From: Spinacia oleracea | Taxonomy: Eukaryota; Streptophyta; Magnoliopsida; Caryophyllales; Amaranthaceae | Direction: 5' to 3' | DNA length: 64,000 nucleotides | Assembly: GCF_020520425.1 (NCBI RefSeq) | Contig: NC_079490.1 | Span: forward strand, 38,324,723-38,388,722 | Shown: positions 1-12,189 of the stretch, piece by piece | Numbering within the stretch: the stretch's first letter is position 1 | How the letters are laid out: every line of letters starts with the position of its first letter | Program-made: the position numbers and the translations under genes | Notes under the pieces: model-generated | Database searches by the model: none | Seen by the model: only the letters and a program-made list of their open reading frames with translations | What the model was told of the DNA's origin: nothing

Positions 1-1550
1 AGAAACCTGGAGGTGGACAAGACCACGGCACTTCTTTGATTATATTATGTATTTTCTGACCTTGATGCTCCGTGGCACTATTTTGATCTTCCATACTAGA
101 GAGAGTTCTAAAATGATTACAAATAAGATTGTAATTATCAGTGATAGAAATGCTCTCATTACGAAAAACTAAAGCATTCCTAGCAAACCAAATATGTCAC
201 CAAGTAGTAGCAATCCTTGATGTTCCCTCCCAGCCTAAAGAAGTCTTGAAATGTAGCAGGTTTTCTAGCAATGAGGCATTGGGACTAAGAGGGGGGGGGG
301 GGTAGCCCAACCTTGACTGAGATGGAGTTTAACAAAAAGATCAACACCATAAGGGCAATAGAGAAAGAGGTGGGAGCTATCCTCTGTGTGATGTGAACAA
401 AATTGACATTGGAGAGGTACTGCTACATGACTACGAAATAATCTTTCTTTGGAGGGGAGATCATCATTACAGATTTTCCATAAGAAATTCTTTACTTTTG
501 GAACAACATTGAGTTTCCAAATCCAACTAAAACACACTTTATTTTCGGGAGCTAGAGATAGGCCTTGGACAAGACAAGCAGCAGATTTTGTGGAAAAACT
601 GCCACTAGGGTCAGGCCCCCAAAACAATTTGTCAGGAATATTATTTCTAGGAATCGGAATGGACTCAATTTTGGAAACCAAATGAAGAGGCAGGAAGTGT
701 TTAAGTTTATCAACATCCCATTGATTATCCAAGGAAATGAAATCTGCCACCTTAAGATTATGAAAAGTGGTGGGAATGACGACCTGGTCAGCTATAGGGG
801 AAGGGAATGCCCAATTATCCTTCCAAAAATCAATATCCTTCCCATTCCCCACTTGCCAACGAATTCTTTTTAGGAAGAGAGGCTTTAACTTCAACAGATT
901 ACGCCACTGCCAAGAACAATTTGAGGAGGGGGCATAATCAAATAAAGATATATTCTTTAGGTATTTCCTTTTGACAAGTTGAACCCAGAGGTTTGAAGGA
1001 CAAGTGATGATTCTCCAAAGAAGTTTTAACTGCATAGCTTTATTATTTACTTCTGCCTTTCTAAACCCTAAACCCCCTAAACATTTTGGCTTACAAATTC
1101 TATCCCAACTTATTAAATTTGGTGCTTTAGATAAAGTATCCTTGTTCCAGAAAAATTGTCTATATACTTTGTCTAGCTTTGAGTTTAGGGTACTAGGAAG
1201 TGTGAAGCTCTGCATTTGGTAATTAGCTTTGGAGGGTAAATTGGATTGGATAAGAACTGTTCTACCTGCTTGTGATAGTGAGTTTGCTTTCCACTTTGTT
1301 AATTGGTTTTGGGTTGAAGTGAGAATACTTGAAAAAGTTTCATCTGTGACTCTACTGTCTATAATAGGACATCCTAGGTAATTTCCTAGAGAGCTAGATT
1401 CTTCCATTTGAAGTATTCTCTTGAAGTCATCTCTTTCAATTTGACTAACATTTTTGGTACATTAAAAGGCCGATTTATTGAAATTCACAAGCTGACCAGA
1501 CATCTTGCAGTATTTATCTTGCAGTATTTATCAAGGATACTCTTGCAGTA
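1..1550 (-). pseudogene. L1-type LINE ORF2 fragment (C-terminal RT and zf-RVT)
   Basis: The longest open stretch is 265-1407 on the minus strand. It starts inside the RT (GNYLGCPI) and shows the plant LINE core LGGLGFRKAEVNNKAMQ, then a zf-RVT cysteine/histidine region (CQFCSHHTEDSSHLFLYCPY). Coding similarity continues on both sides: upstream to about 1550 (SGQLVNFNKSAF, with a stop) and downstream to position 1 (HIWFARNALVFRNES). The frame breaks at a 12-base G run (291-302). In its own orientation the copy is 5'-truncated near 1550 and its 3' end lies outside the window. This is the usual state of a dead L1 copy. The family call is firm; the exact right end is approximate. Confidence 0.85.
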
Positions 1551-1763
1551 TATACTATATGGCTGTAGGCGGACTCGATTATGAAAGATTTTTTCCAAAT
1601 TTGCCTAATTTTTTACACTTTCTCAACGGAGTGTTAAATCGACCGCATAAAAAATTATAAAGGACCGAGGGGTAGTATAATCATTTCGTCTAAACAGTTT
1701 TTAGCTAGTTTTTGTATCTGAAGTGAGAGTATTCCCTCCCTCTTCCCCCAAATTCTCTCTGCA
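1551..1763 (+). promoter_or_regulatory. LSM5 upstream region and 5' leader
   Basis: About 210 bp lie between the truncated LINE and the LSM5 ATG. All proximal promoter and leader sequence of the gene must be here or inside the LINE. I see an AT-rich stretch (around 1648-1660) and a CT-rich leader (1731-1762), common in plant 5' UTRs. No TATA box can be assigned with certainty. Confidence 0.4.
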
Positions 1764-4700
1764 ATGTCGTCAAACAATCCATCCCAGCTCCTCCCCTCAG
1801 GTTTTCTTCTATTTTTCCCTTCTAGTTCTATCTTATTTCAGTTTCTTTCCCTTTAAATTCGAATTCGATTTTGAATTGATTAACTTTTGGTGATGAAATT
1901 GATATTTTGCAGAGTTGATAGACAGATGCATAGGCTCTAAGATTTGGGTGATTATGAAGGGTGATAAGGAGCTTGTTGGTACTCTTCGAGGTTTCGATGT
2001 CTATGTTAACATGGTGCTTGAAGATGTTACTGAATAGTATGCTTTCTCTATCCTCTTTGCTTTCAATTTAGGGTTTAGGGTTTAGGGTTTTAGCCTTCAA
2101 TTGTATTGTGAATAATGTTGTATTTGACTCATTTTAGCAAATGTTCCAACTTAGGGTTTTTAGGTTTCACCCTAATTCCGGCTGTTGCTTTTGCCTTTTG
2201 GGTTTTCCTCAGAAACATTTTGATTAACTTGATTTGAATTTATTTCAATTGGATATTTTTTTTGTTTATTTGGAGATTTGGAAACAATGGGGATTCCAAA
2301 ATATAAAGCGAGGTACAATTTTTAGTTACCACTCTGCAATTTTAGCTTATTAATTTGGCAATGTGTTGGGGGAATGGTGGTGATACCTAATACTTTGGAT
2401 GAGATAGTGTCAATACTGCCGCCTTTTGTGATTCTTTATGAACACGATTTGGGATTTTATTGGAGTGAGTATGACTTGATGGAATGAACATTTTTATGTA
2501 TTGAGGGTAAATCAAATTTCTTTCAGTTGTTTACCAGCTTCTGCAATTTTACAGTTTTGGGCCTATGTTTGCTAGTTGCTACTTTTGATTTACAGTATGC
2601 AGTTAGTAAGATAGATTTTTGATTCCTTTGTTTTCCTATTTTCTAGTATGGGGCTCCAAGTGTTTGTCTGCCGGGGGCTCATTATGGTGTTGTGCCATGG
2701 TTTGCTTATTGTTGAGATCATGATGCCTTCAACATGATCTTGTTGATGTTGAAGAGGTCATAATTTTTGCTAATTAATTAATGTTATTGAAGAGATCCTA
2801 TAATACTATAGGGGGAATCTTGTTGATGTTAAGTTATTAGTCCTACATTTGAGGTGAGAATTCCTGGATGAAGAGTGCTATGATTTCATTCTCGAGGATC
2901 CTTGTCACGTTGTCACTCTTGTCACTCTTGTCAGAATGGAATGAAAGGAATTAGATCCTGCTTGGAGTTCAGAAAGATACGGTGAATTGATGGGTTAGTT
3001 TGGGCCTTTCTACAGTTGGGAACATTTTGATGTGAGATGCAACACTCAAGTTACTTGGGAATAATGCCACCTTTCATGATGTGATGGGATTTTAAAATCT
3101 AACGGCTAGACTTCTTTGTTACTAAGGTGTTAGTAAGTATGGCCAGTCTATGCATTTGGCTCAGGCCCAGACATCTCTTTTACCTTGGCACCAAATCCTT
3201 TATAGGTCAATACTATGGTGGGTTTGGAGTATTTTTTTTGTCGAAGTACGGAAGGATGGGAAACTGATAGGAAAGGTTATAGTTAGTAGATTATCAATTG
3301 AGTACTGTTCGCTGGCCTTATATTGTATAGTTTAATCAAGTAACTTCCAACATATTTTTTTGGTGTTAAATATACCTTAAGGGAAAATATTGGTTTATGC
3401 TTTAGTTCTTTCTACCAATGTTGTTGGCCTGTTGCAGTCATATCAGCTTGCATTAAGTCCAAATTTAGCTCTGGAGTTAACCAAGCTGTATCTAGCTGAC
3501 TCTTTTGAGTTGCAATGAACATAAACTAGCATTTTACAGTTTTGATGTCTATACCATGATTTCCATTCCGAGACTACTTACATCAGTTCATTTTGTTCAT
3601 CTATCTTCTACAGTGTGGAAAATAGATTAGAGAAAGTTTTTTTTAGTGAAACAAGTATCTAGACAAGCTTCCCCTCTAGAGTTAAGGATGAGACATAGAT
3701 GTCTTTTCGCCTCAGGCTTTTGTTGTGCACAATTGGTTTTGTATCATTTTTATTTGTCATTTGAAATAGTTTCCTTCAGGAAAATTTGTTGAGCACTTGA
3801 GGCTGTTGTTGATTTTTAATTTTTCTTTATTCTACAATTTAGACCACTTGACTAACTCTTTTTATTCCATATTTCACATCACTTGAAATAACAATGCACT
3901 ATTGCTTGGTCAGTTTAAACTTCCAATGGAATTTTCATCTCAGAGTACCAATGCAATAACTAATCCTTACTCCTTAGTTTGTGCGCATAATCTTAAAAGA
4001 CAACTTATATGGCAATTCGGAGGTGGGGTGGGGTGGGTGGTGGGGGGGGGGGGGGGGGGGAGTATCTTTCAAATTCTTGCTTCACTTGACAGGGCTATCC
4101 AAACCTACCGGTTGTAGGATTAGATTTGGAAATTTAAAGACGTATAGGCATTGTCTTGAACTAAAAAACATGAACTTTGGTCGGATAAAAGCATATTTTT
4201 CTGAGATTTATTAGGCAATCAATCGAATGGTCCTTTGACCTCCATTTAATTTTGTGGTCGGCATAGATCTCTTGAGACCCACCCACTATTATTACGAAAA
4301 AAGTGTCCTGCCCATTTCCTTCACTACTAGGGGAGTAAGCAACTTCTATAAAGCTGGACCTTGAGTCGAATTGGTTGTGTCATTTGCAACGTCCATCAAC
4401 GATCGTTCATTAACGTCCATTGATTTAGACTCCTTACCTCTTCTACAACAACAACAACAACGACGAAGCCTTAGTCCCAAAATGATTTGGGGTCGGCTAA
4501 CATGAATCGTCGTAGGAGATCGCCATTGTCACCAATCAAACCAGAAAGTAGCAGGAAGTAAAAACAAAAAAACAAGGAAGAGAAAGTGGAATTAATGAAA
4601 GTAAGATAAGAGAAAAATGTGTGTATATATTATAGAAGAAATATTGTAAGAGATAATAAAAAATAAGTAAAGTTTAAAATAAATGAATAAGTAAAATAAG

Positions 4701-7700
4701 TACATTTCAAAAAAGCGTGTAAAATTTTAAAAAATATTTAAAAGAATTTTAAAAATAAAATAAAAAATAAAAATAAAATAAAAAATAGAAAGAAACAGAA
4801 ACATGAAAGCTGTGTAAGTCAAATGAAGTTATCAATGTATATTCTCTCCAACGCCATATTTTCCTCAATCCCAAGAAAGCCCATATCGTGCTCAATCACC
4901 TTCCTCCAAGTTTTCTTAGGTCTTCCCCTACCCCTTGCAATTCTATCACTTTGCCACCCTTCTATCCTCCTAACCGAGGCATCACTTGATCTTCTGCTTA
5001 CATGTTCGAACCATCTCAAACGATTTTCCATCATCTTAAACTCAATCGGTGCAACCCCTACTTTCTTCCTAATAATCTCATTCCTCAAATGGTCCTTTCT
5101 TGTATGCCCACACATCCAACGTAACATGCGCATCTCCGCCACATTCATCTTGTGCACGTGACAATGTTTCACTGCCCAGCATTCCGTGCCGTATAACAAA
5201 GCCGGTCGAATTGTCGTGCGGTAAAATTTTCCCTTCAATCTTTGGGGCATGCCTGGATCACAAAGGAACCCCGTGGCACCTTTCCACTTCAACCAACCTG
5301 TTTTGATTCTATGGGCCACATCGCTATCCAATTCTCCATCCTTTTGGATAATAGATCCTAAATAACGGAACATTTCAGAGCCTTGGAAAATTTTCCCATC
5401 TAAGGTAATCCCCCTGTCTCTCTATCTTGGACTCCATTAAATTTACACTCCATATATTCCGTCTTGTTTCTACTCAGCCTAAAACCCCGAGATTCCAAAG
5501 TTTGTCTCAATAACTCCAACTTACTTTCCACTCCTTCTTTTGTTTCATCAATCAACACAATATCATTTGCAAACATCTTTCACCAGGGTATATCATCTTG
5601 GATTGACCTCGTCAATTCGTCCATGACTATAGCAAAAAGAAACGGGCTAAGTGCGGAACCTTGATGCACTCCAATCATAGTGGGGAATTCTTCGGTCTTA
5701 CCAACACTAGTTCTCACACTCGTGCTAACTCCCTCATACATGTCCTTGATGATATCAATATAATTCCTCGAAATTCCTTTCCTACTTAATGCCCACCAAA
5801 GAATTTCCCTTGGTACCTTATCATACGCCTTCTCCAAATCAATGAAAACCATATGTAAATCCTTCTTTTTATCCCGATAATTCTCCATTAGTTGTCTTAT
5901 AAGATGAATGACCTCCATAGTCGATCTCTCAGGCATAAATCCAAACTGGTTCTCCGAAATTTTCACAGTTCTCCTCAATCTTTTTGCTCCATAATCCGCC
6001 CCAAAGTTTCATAGTAGGACTCATTAGTTTGATTCCTCGATAGTTGGCACAATCTTGGACATCACCCTTATTCTTGTATAAGGGGATGATAGTACTTTTC
6101 CTCCACTCTAATGACATCCTATTACTTCCCCAAATCTTGTTGAAAAGAGTTGTTAACCATACAACCCCTCTCTCTCCCAAGCATCTCCAGACTTCGATAG
6201 GTATACCATCGGGCCCCACTGCCCTCTTGCGTCCCATCTTTTTCAGTGCCTAGGTTAACCATATCCCGAGGGATATTTGTATCCCCAATATCGCGCCCTT
6301 GATCCCCGTTGAACAAGTTATCAAAGTAGAACCTCCATCTATCCTTGATTTCCTTATCTCCCACCAAAACTTTTTGATCAACATCTTTCACACATTTAAT
6401 CCTCCCGATGTCTCGCGTCTTCCTATCTCTCATTCGAGCAAGTCTATAGATGTCTTTTTCCCTTTCTTTTGTATCCAATCTTGCGTAAATATCCTGATTC
6501 ACCTTTGCTCTAGCCTCTCTTACGACCTTATTTGCTTCCCTTTTAGCCTCCTTGTACTTCTCGTAGTTCTCATCACTTCTACATTTTCCCAACTCCTTAT
6601 AGCATTCTCGTTTTCTCTTTATAGCTTGTTGCACAACTTCGTTCCACCAAGATGTGTCCTTACTTGGTTGCATGATTACTTTAGATTCCCCTAGGACCTC
6701 TTTCGCCACTCCCTTTATGGTGTGCTCCATTCTTGTCCATAATGAGTCTATATCCAAATTCATATCCCCGGCCCAACTACCTTCACTTGCCACCTTTTCC
6801 ACAACTTTTAGTTGTTGCTCCCCTTGAAGTTTCCACCACTTGATCCTAGGCTCTACTAGTGGTCTTCTCCTCCTTATATAGCTTCTACCTCGAAAATCAA
6901 GTACCACAAGTCTATGTTGGGTTGCTGTACTCTCACCCGGAATCACCTTACAATTGGTGTAGCACTGTCTCAAAGCATTCCTTACTAAAAAGAAATCAAT
7001 CTGACTCGTATTATCTCCACTCCTATAGGTTACTAGGTGAGAGTCTCTTTTTTCAAACCAAGTGTTCATTATACCCAAGTCATATGCCAATGCAAAATCC
7101 AAAATAACATTTCTCGCTTCATTCCGCTCCCCATACCTAAAACCACCATGAATGCTTTCAAATCCATCGCGACTCGAGCCTACATGTCCGTTGAGATCCC
7201 CGCCAATGATCAGTTTCTCACTTCTAGGGACACGTTGCACCACTTCTTCTAAATCCTCCCAAAATTCTTGTCTAGTTGAAGCATCTAGTCTTGCTTGTGG
7301 TGCATAGGCACTCACAATAGTTACAACTTCATCCCCTATCACAAACTTAATACTCATAATTCAATCACTCTTTCGGGACACATCCACTACATCATCAATA
7401 TATTCTCGGTCAACAAGGATACCTACCCCATTCCTACCCTTAGTTTTTCCTGAATACCAAAGCTTATAACCCCATGGAGCTATTTCTCTTGCCTTGTATC
7501 CAACCCACTTAGTCTCCTGCAAACATAATATGTTAAATTCTCCTCCTTCTCATAACCTCTACTACTTCGACTAATCTCCCTGTCAAAGAGCCAATGTCCC
7601 AAGTCCCAAAACGCATCCTACTACCCTTACCCTTACCTCACGATAATCCATTGTCGATTCATGTCATGATATGTGGCTTAGTTTTACTGCCGGCCTCCAC

Positions 7701-9579
7701 CAACCTACCGCACCCTCCTTCTTTATCCGGGCTTGGGACCGGCAGTGAATGCCGCATACGCGACACTCACAAGTGAATGCGCATACGCGACACTCACAAG
7801 TGAATGCCGCATACGCGACACTCCTTACCTCTTCTCAGCTATGAAAAGAGCTATGAAAAAGAGCCAGAGGCAAAGACCAAACCACGACCCGAAACAAAAG
7901 TTTTTTTTAACTCTCTAGTCTCTTAAATAAATCTCATCAAGGCGACCTGGGCATGTTTGCCGACTCTTTTCCTGTTTGTTTCCTCCATGAGAAAGACGCA
8001 CGGAAGAAGTAGCCAACCCTACCTATTGGTTGTCATGAGATCATCAACAGACTCGACGCATGAGATGTTTTATGTAACAACAAAACATGTTTCAAATTCT
8101 TAAGCTTTCTCTTCATTTGTTAGGAGTTACAGCTTGCTTTGCTTGGTATAATTTTGCGATTGGTATTTTGGTACTGCACTTATTATGCTACATTTATTAT
8201 ACTTCACCATTTCTTAAGCGAAATCAATTTATGTAGGAATGATTTTGGGGAAGAAACTATAGGTGCATAACTATAAGGCTGTGTGGTGATGCTAAAGTGC
8301 CAATTTTAAGAGTTAAGGACTAACTAGATAACAGAGGGGTATTTTGGTGCTACAATCTGGACAAAAGGTAACTCGTTATTTGAAGTACCCGACTCCTGGG
8401 TTGAAACTTCAAGGTTTTAATGTTCATGTTTGGATAAGTAGATGACTAAAATCTGTTGCATTAACTTATGAGTTACGATTCAAGTCATCAACATAAACCT
8501 TAGCGGCAGGTCATAGTTTAATGAATTTTGGCTCAGTCATGAACCCCCACTCCCCAAAATAATAATTCCCTTCTTCCTTATGCGTGTACCAAATGAAAGG
8601 CAGCATGCAATTATTTATTATTGGTGAGATGAGAAGTACAACACTTATGGCTCCTTGATGGCTCCTTACATTTGGTCACATACCCACTTTTTGCTTGGAG
8701 CTTGGAAGTGTGTGTGGCAAGAAGGATGGGGTACACCTGGTGATGTGAGCACATCTTAGTTTGACCCTTGTATCTTAAACATGGGATGTGATACTGAGTG
8801 AGTGTTCAGTATATATGGATAATGGCATGAAAGGTCTTCAAATATTAGTTCATTTAATGATACAAGTTTATCACATATGTGGTTCGTAAGGTAGGAGGTG
8901 AGATAACCAATCTTTAAAAAAAATTGAGATGAGAAACACTATGTAAAAGCGTGTGGAATGTGATTTGTGCTGAGCGGGTTGTCATTGTCTAACTTATAAC
9001 GGAAGTTTATTTAATACCGAGGGAGTGTTCAATACAAATGGATCATGCATTGGCTGTAGAAAAAAAATATTGACGGTGACTGACCAGACTTACGCGAAGG
9101 TCTTTAGATATTAATTCATATAATGATATAAGTTTTTAACAGATCGATGATGTGATTCTAGAGAAGCAAATGATTTTGAATTCTGTTTCTTCTGTCATTC
9201 TAAGCTTTCATGATCTTTTGAGCTGTATGATTATGTTCCTTGCATTAGTCTGTTATAATGGGGAAACGGGGGATAAATTTTATTGCGGGCTAGAGCTGAG
9301 TACCAAATGCCAAAATCTCATTCAACTTGGTATCACTTCCGTCTTATACCATTATTTTCTGATCTTGTGACTATACGACAGTGAAATAACTGCTGAAGGA
9401 CGAAGAATCACAAAACTTGATCAGATTCTGCTAAATGGAAACAACATTGCCATTGTAAGTAAGCTGATTGGTTTTCTTTGTGGTATATTTAATTATTAAT
9501 GGACATGGACTAAAAATTTCTTAACTAATGTTTTTGGATGATGCAGTTGGTTCCTGGTGGTTCGCCTGATGCAGAATGA
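1764..9579 (+). CDS. LSM5: U6 snRNA-associated Sm-like protein LSM5, four exons
   Basis: Exons are 1764-1800, 1913-2036, 9382-9454 and 9547-9579, all with GT/AG introns and consistent phases, giving 88 aa. The N-terminus reads [20 protein letters not shown]. The Sm1 motif follows ([20 protein letters not shown]), then [11 protein letters not shown] across intron 2, then Sm2 in exon 3 ([13 protein letters not shown]) and a short [10 protein letters not shown] tail. Length and sequence match plant LSM5 almost residue for residue. LSM5 is a subunit of the heptameric LSM2-8 ring, which binds the U6 snRNA 3' end in the nucleus, and of LSM1-7, which acts in cytoplasmic mRNA decay. The second intron is 7345 bp and carries an antisense LINE. 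All splice sites and the frame look intact, so the gene should be functional provided that intron is spliced. Confidence 0.95.
2067..2093 (+). repeat. Telomere-like TTTAGGG repeat
   Basis: About three and a half copies of the plant telomere heptamer TTTAGGG occur 30 bp into LSM5 intron 2. Short telo-box runs near the 5' ends of plant housekeeping genes are common and can bind transcription factors. A chance origin is also possible. Confidence 0.7.
4023..4060 (+). repeat. G-rich tract with quadruplex potential
   Basis: A G-dominated run of about 38 bases begins with GGGGTGGGGTGGG and ends in about 19 uninterrupted G. It lies on the sense strand of LSM5 intron 2 and has four or more G-triplets. 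Homopolymer length may be affected by assembly error. Confidence 0.7.
4429..4444 (+). repeat. Target site duplication, left copy (RTE)
   Basis: The 16-mer ACTCCTTACCTCTTCT here recurs exactly at 7820-7835. The two copies bracket the RTE element. A and C flanking bases make the exact edge uncertain by a few bases. Confidence 0.85.
4445..7819 (-). mobile_element. Near full-length RTE-clade LINE, antisense in LSM5 intron
   Basis: This 3.4-kb non-LTR element sits on the minus strand. Its 3' end, at 4445, is a (TTG)n tail preceded by the plant RTE 3' signature TTGGGACTAAGG-like (here TTTTGGGACTAAGG on the minus strand). Its 5' end near 7819 carries tandem 27/28-bp repeats. A perfect 16-bp TSD flanks it. 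The single ORF encodes endonuclease then reverse transcriptase and is broken into several frames. Orientation is opposite to LSM5. The presence of both termini argues for an almost complete insertion rather than the usual 5'-truncated copy. Confidence 0.88.
4819..7357 (-). pseudogene. RTE ORF: AP-type endonuclease plus reverse transcriptase, disrupted
   Basis: Segment 7357-6122 holds the exonuclease-endonuclease-phosphatase fold ([27 protein letters not shown]) and a basic linker. RT motifs follow in shifted frames: [16 protein letters not shown] (6237 down), [15 protein letters not shown] and [14 protein letters not shown], then [19 protein letters not shown] (5978-5580). The C-terminal part [15 protein letters not shown] to [10 protein letters not shown] lies at 5373-4819. 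A TGA ends the RT block at 5580, and just beyond it the catalytic box reads [10 protein letters not shown], so the second-position aspartate of FADD is asparagine. Frame changes, the stop and the FAND box show this copy cannot mobilise itself. Some ORF start codons are arbitrary because the natural start is 5' of 7357. Confidence 0.85.
7745..7823 (-). repeat. Three tandem 27/28-bp repeats at the RTE 5' end
   Basis: Three copies of a unit containing GCATACGCGACACTC are joined head to tail, with one copy lacking a single C. They lie exactly at the 5' terminus of the RTE in its own orientation. By analogy with the tandem 5'-UTR monomers of some LINEs they could be promoter monomers, but that is inference. 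Confidence 0.75.
7820..7835 (+). repeat. Target site duplication, right copy (RTE)
   Basis: Exact second copy of the 16-mer at 4429-4444. Its first bases overlap the terminal ACACTC of the last 5' tandem repeat, so a few bases of the boundary are ambiguous. Confidence 0.8.
8800..9140 (+). repeat. Diverged local duplication in LSM5 intron 2
   Basis: The stretch around 8805-8885 (GAGTGTTCAGTATATATGGA, then AAGGTCTTCAAATATTAGTT) recurs at about 9024-9140 with substitutions and a small insertion. The two copies are in direct orientation about 220 bp apart. No coding content. Confidence 0.6.
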
Positions 9580-12120
9580 CAGCTTATGGCCTCGTATGTA
9601 GCGCGATTCTTTTGGTGTTCATGACCTTGACGAGTTTTTGTTTACTGAATAGTTTGTTCTGGCAGAATATCTCTGATGCCTTGAGCTGATTTTAAAGCGT
9701 GTCACTGGAAAAACTGGGTGGCAGCAAATTTATCGCACAGTAATGTATTATGACTCTTTATTATGGCAGTGAGGTTTGATTATTTGGAAAACCTATCACT
9801 GCCATTGCTAGGACATCCAACACTGAGAAACTAGAAATTTTATTTTCTGGGTGATAGATTGATGCTAAAGCAATTTGTATCCAAAATATTTCCGTCCAAC
9901 TCTTAACATCGTTTTATCTTGTAGTTTAGTGAACTTATTGCGTATTGCATGTGAAATGTGTTGGTTTAATTATTTATCGTACCATAGTGACTGTTGCACT
10001 TGCAGACTTGTTTTCCGGTGTTAAAAGGTATAGCTTGAAACTTTCGGGTCGAGTGTCGTGTTGCGAGTTGGGTCTTGTCGACACCGACACCCTTCCACCG
10101 GAGTCTCGGAGTAACATAGCTTGAAAGATGTTCAAATAGAGTGGAGTCTGTATCAAGAGCAATCACCATGAGAAGATGACTTAATATGATGCACCAAAAC
10201 CCTTTCCGCTGCTGCAGCACTGCTGCTCAGCTCGGGTCACTAGCGAGCAGTCTAACTCTTAGGGTCATGGTCTCTTCTCGTCGGTCCTTTACTAAAGTAG
10301 GATCGATCGACGTTTTAGTGATAGTTTCAAAGTTTTTAGTAGGGAGGAATCATATCACATCTGATTTTCAATAGTCCTTGGCAGTCTAATCTCATATCTA
10401 TTTTGTAAGCTGTTGTTAGAATATTCTCTGATAAAGGTAATTAAAGTCCGAGCTAGGATTTCTATACATTTGGGAAAATTAGGAATTACTTGAGGCATAC
10501 AAATCTTATTTTGAGGGGATTACGACCACAATCAAACAGAGCTAACCTTGTCGTCGACTTATGGTTTTAGAAAATGTCGATCTTAATGATAAAGGTGAAA
10601 ACGAGAATTAAAACAGAGTTAACCCCGTCATCGTTGTCTTGTGGTACTGGAAAACTTCGATCTTGACGATAAAGGTGAAGACTTTAAGGGTGTTGTTTTG
10701 GGTATTGGAGTAACTGGGTTCGAAGGATTCGTTGTCATTGTCACGGTTGTTTATTCAATTTTTTGTGTTGTAAGTGGTGCTTCCTCTTCTTTTTTTAAAA
10801 TCTCCTGCCTCGTTGAGTTAATTAGTTTAGTTTTTAGTTTGTGTAATTTAGTTGTTTCGTCCTTAGTTGGTGGTCTTATAAGTAGTTTCCGCAAGTTAAA
10901 TTTGGTAATTTGCTTTTTGGTTGGATATTTCCTTTAGGATTGTTGGTTCATATGTTTCTTTGTTGTGTGTTTGGTTGTTGTTTAGATGTCTTTGTCCAAA
11001 TTTGAAGTATGAAGGGGAACTGTTTATGAGCCCAGACTCTAGAAGTAGGGTGGTTAAGCGGGATATGTAATGCCTTCTCCAACGTTTTATGTTCGGGAAC
11101 TGGAGATGTTGTTATCCAAGTTATAGTTCTTTTTTTTAGCAACATTGTTCGTGGTCTTGCGTTGAAAAATTGGGTTTGGGGGCTATTTCTAACGGGTCTT
11201 TCATTGTTAACTCTTTAAGGTTAGGAATGTGAGGAGGAAGGTTTGGTTTTCATGGCTGTTATTTACGATTTTAGAAATCAAATTCATAGGATTAAATGAT
11301 GTGTAGTCCCACTTTAGGTTTGCGATGAGTAATGTTCATTCAAAAAACATACATGAGCGATGCTCCTTGTCTTTTAGGGGACTATAACATGCTACCGAGA
11401 ATGAGTTTCTTCCTTTTTCAAGGAGACTTCAATTTCGTTTGTCCTTGTCCTTGCTGTTATTTTCCAGTCATTTCTTACCATGTCTTTCAAGCTCAATAAG
11501 TTTTTTCGGGATCAGTGTTTAGTACCTAAGGTTCACCCTAAATGAAAAAAAGAAAAGTGGAAAGCATATAGGCTTTATCACGCTAGGTTTGAAGATGCGG
11601 CCATACCTGCAAAGTGATCCCAACATTCAAGGGCCAACGAGAAGAGTGATTAATTTTGTTTCTATTTTTAAGGTTTGGTTTATAAGAGCAAGTAATGCTC
11701 ATCTTGTTGTACAATTAAGTCCATGTCAATAAATAAACGGATAAATAAATTAAAGAGAATGTAATCCAAATTACTATGCAACATTAAACCCAATTCATTT
11801 CAAAATTTAATAAAGACTCACCCTACCATTTTTCATGATTTAGACTAATGCTTCTTACTTTGATATTGCCTAGTTATTTTTTATTTTCATCTTTTTTAGT
11901 TGAGGGAATGATATTGCCTAGTTTTCTTTCCACAATAGCCAATTATTTTGTCAATTAATTTAGTTGATATTCATAACCGCCATTTTAAATCTTCCTATTA
12001 ATGATACTCCGTACCCTTTTTTTTTTACTCTTATTATCATGTCTTGAACTCGTGATTAAGATTAGCCCTTGTACAATAGGTAATACGGATATGTGATAGG
12101 CTCACTCGCATCAAATTATT
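9580..12120. other. Intergenic DNA after LSM5
   Basis: This holds the LSM5 3' UTR (start at 9580, end not definable) and then AT-rich sequence. A run at 10021-10110 with GGGTCGAGTGTCG and CGACACCGACACC looks like a degraded repeat. Around 11365-11450 (+) a short frame reads LLGDYNMLPRMSF, resembling the LINE endonuclease GDFN motif, so a decayed L1 scrap is possible. Nothing else is recognisable. Confidence 0.4.
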
Positions 12121-12148
12121 TTGTTCCAGCGCGTCTCCTGTGAGACCA

Positions 12149-12175
12149 GTCACACCATCAACTTGATGGTGTGAC
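12149..12175. repeat. Perfect 13-bp-arm palindrome
   Basis: GTCACACCATCAA is followed by one C and its exact reverse complement. It lies just before the tandem array and next to GTGAGACCAG, which is repeated inverted at 13096-13110. It may be a terminal hairpin of the element that carries the array. Confidence 0.8.
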
Positions 12176-12189
12176 GAGCGCGAAAGCAA

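Larger units (their letters stand above)
2037..9381 (+). other. LSM5 intron 2, 7.3 kb, LINE-loaded
   Basis: The donor is GTATGC at 2037 and the acceptor is ACGACAG ending at 9381, a phase-2 intron. Outside the RTE element (4445-7819) it is ordinary AT-rich intron DNA with a telomere-like run, a G tract and a local duplication. No coding exon is visible between 2037 and 4400 or between 7836 and 9381. Confidence 0.85.

Noticed and set aside
3902-4214. ORFs with poly-glycine over the G tract
   Set aside because: They arise from the G homopolymer in an intron; no start context, no homology.
7741-7823. CRISPR-like direct repeats
   Set aside because: Three adjoining tandem units without spacers at a LINE 5' end in a plant genome.
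10641-10937. 98-aa hydrophobic ORF
   Set aside because: Val/Leu/Ser-rich from T-rich intergenic DNA; no start context or homology, no neighbouring exon.
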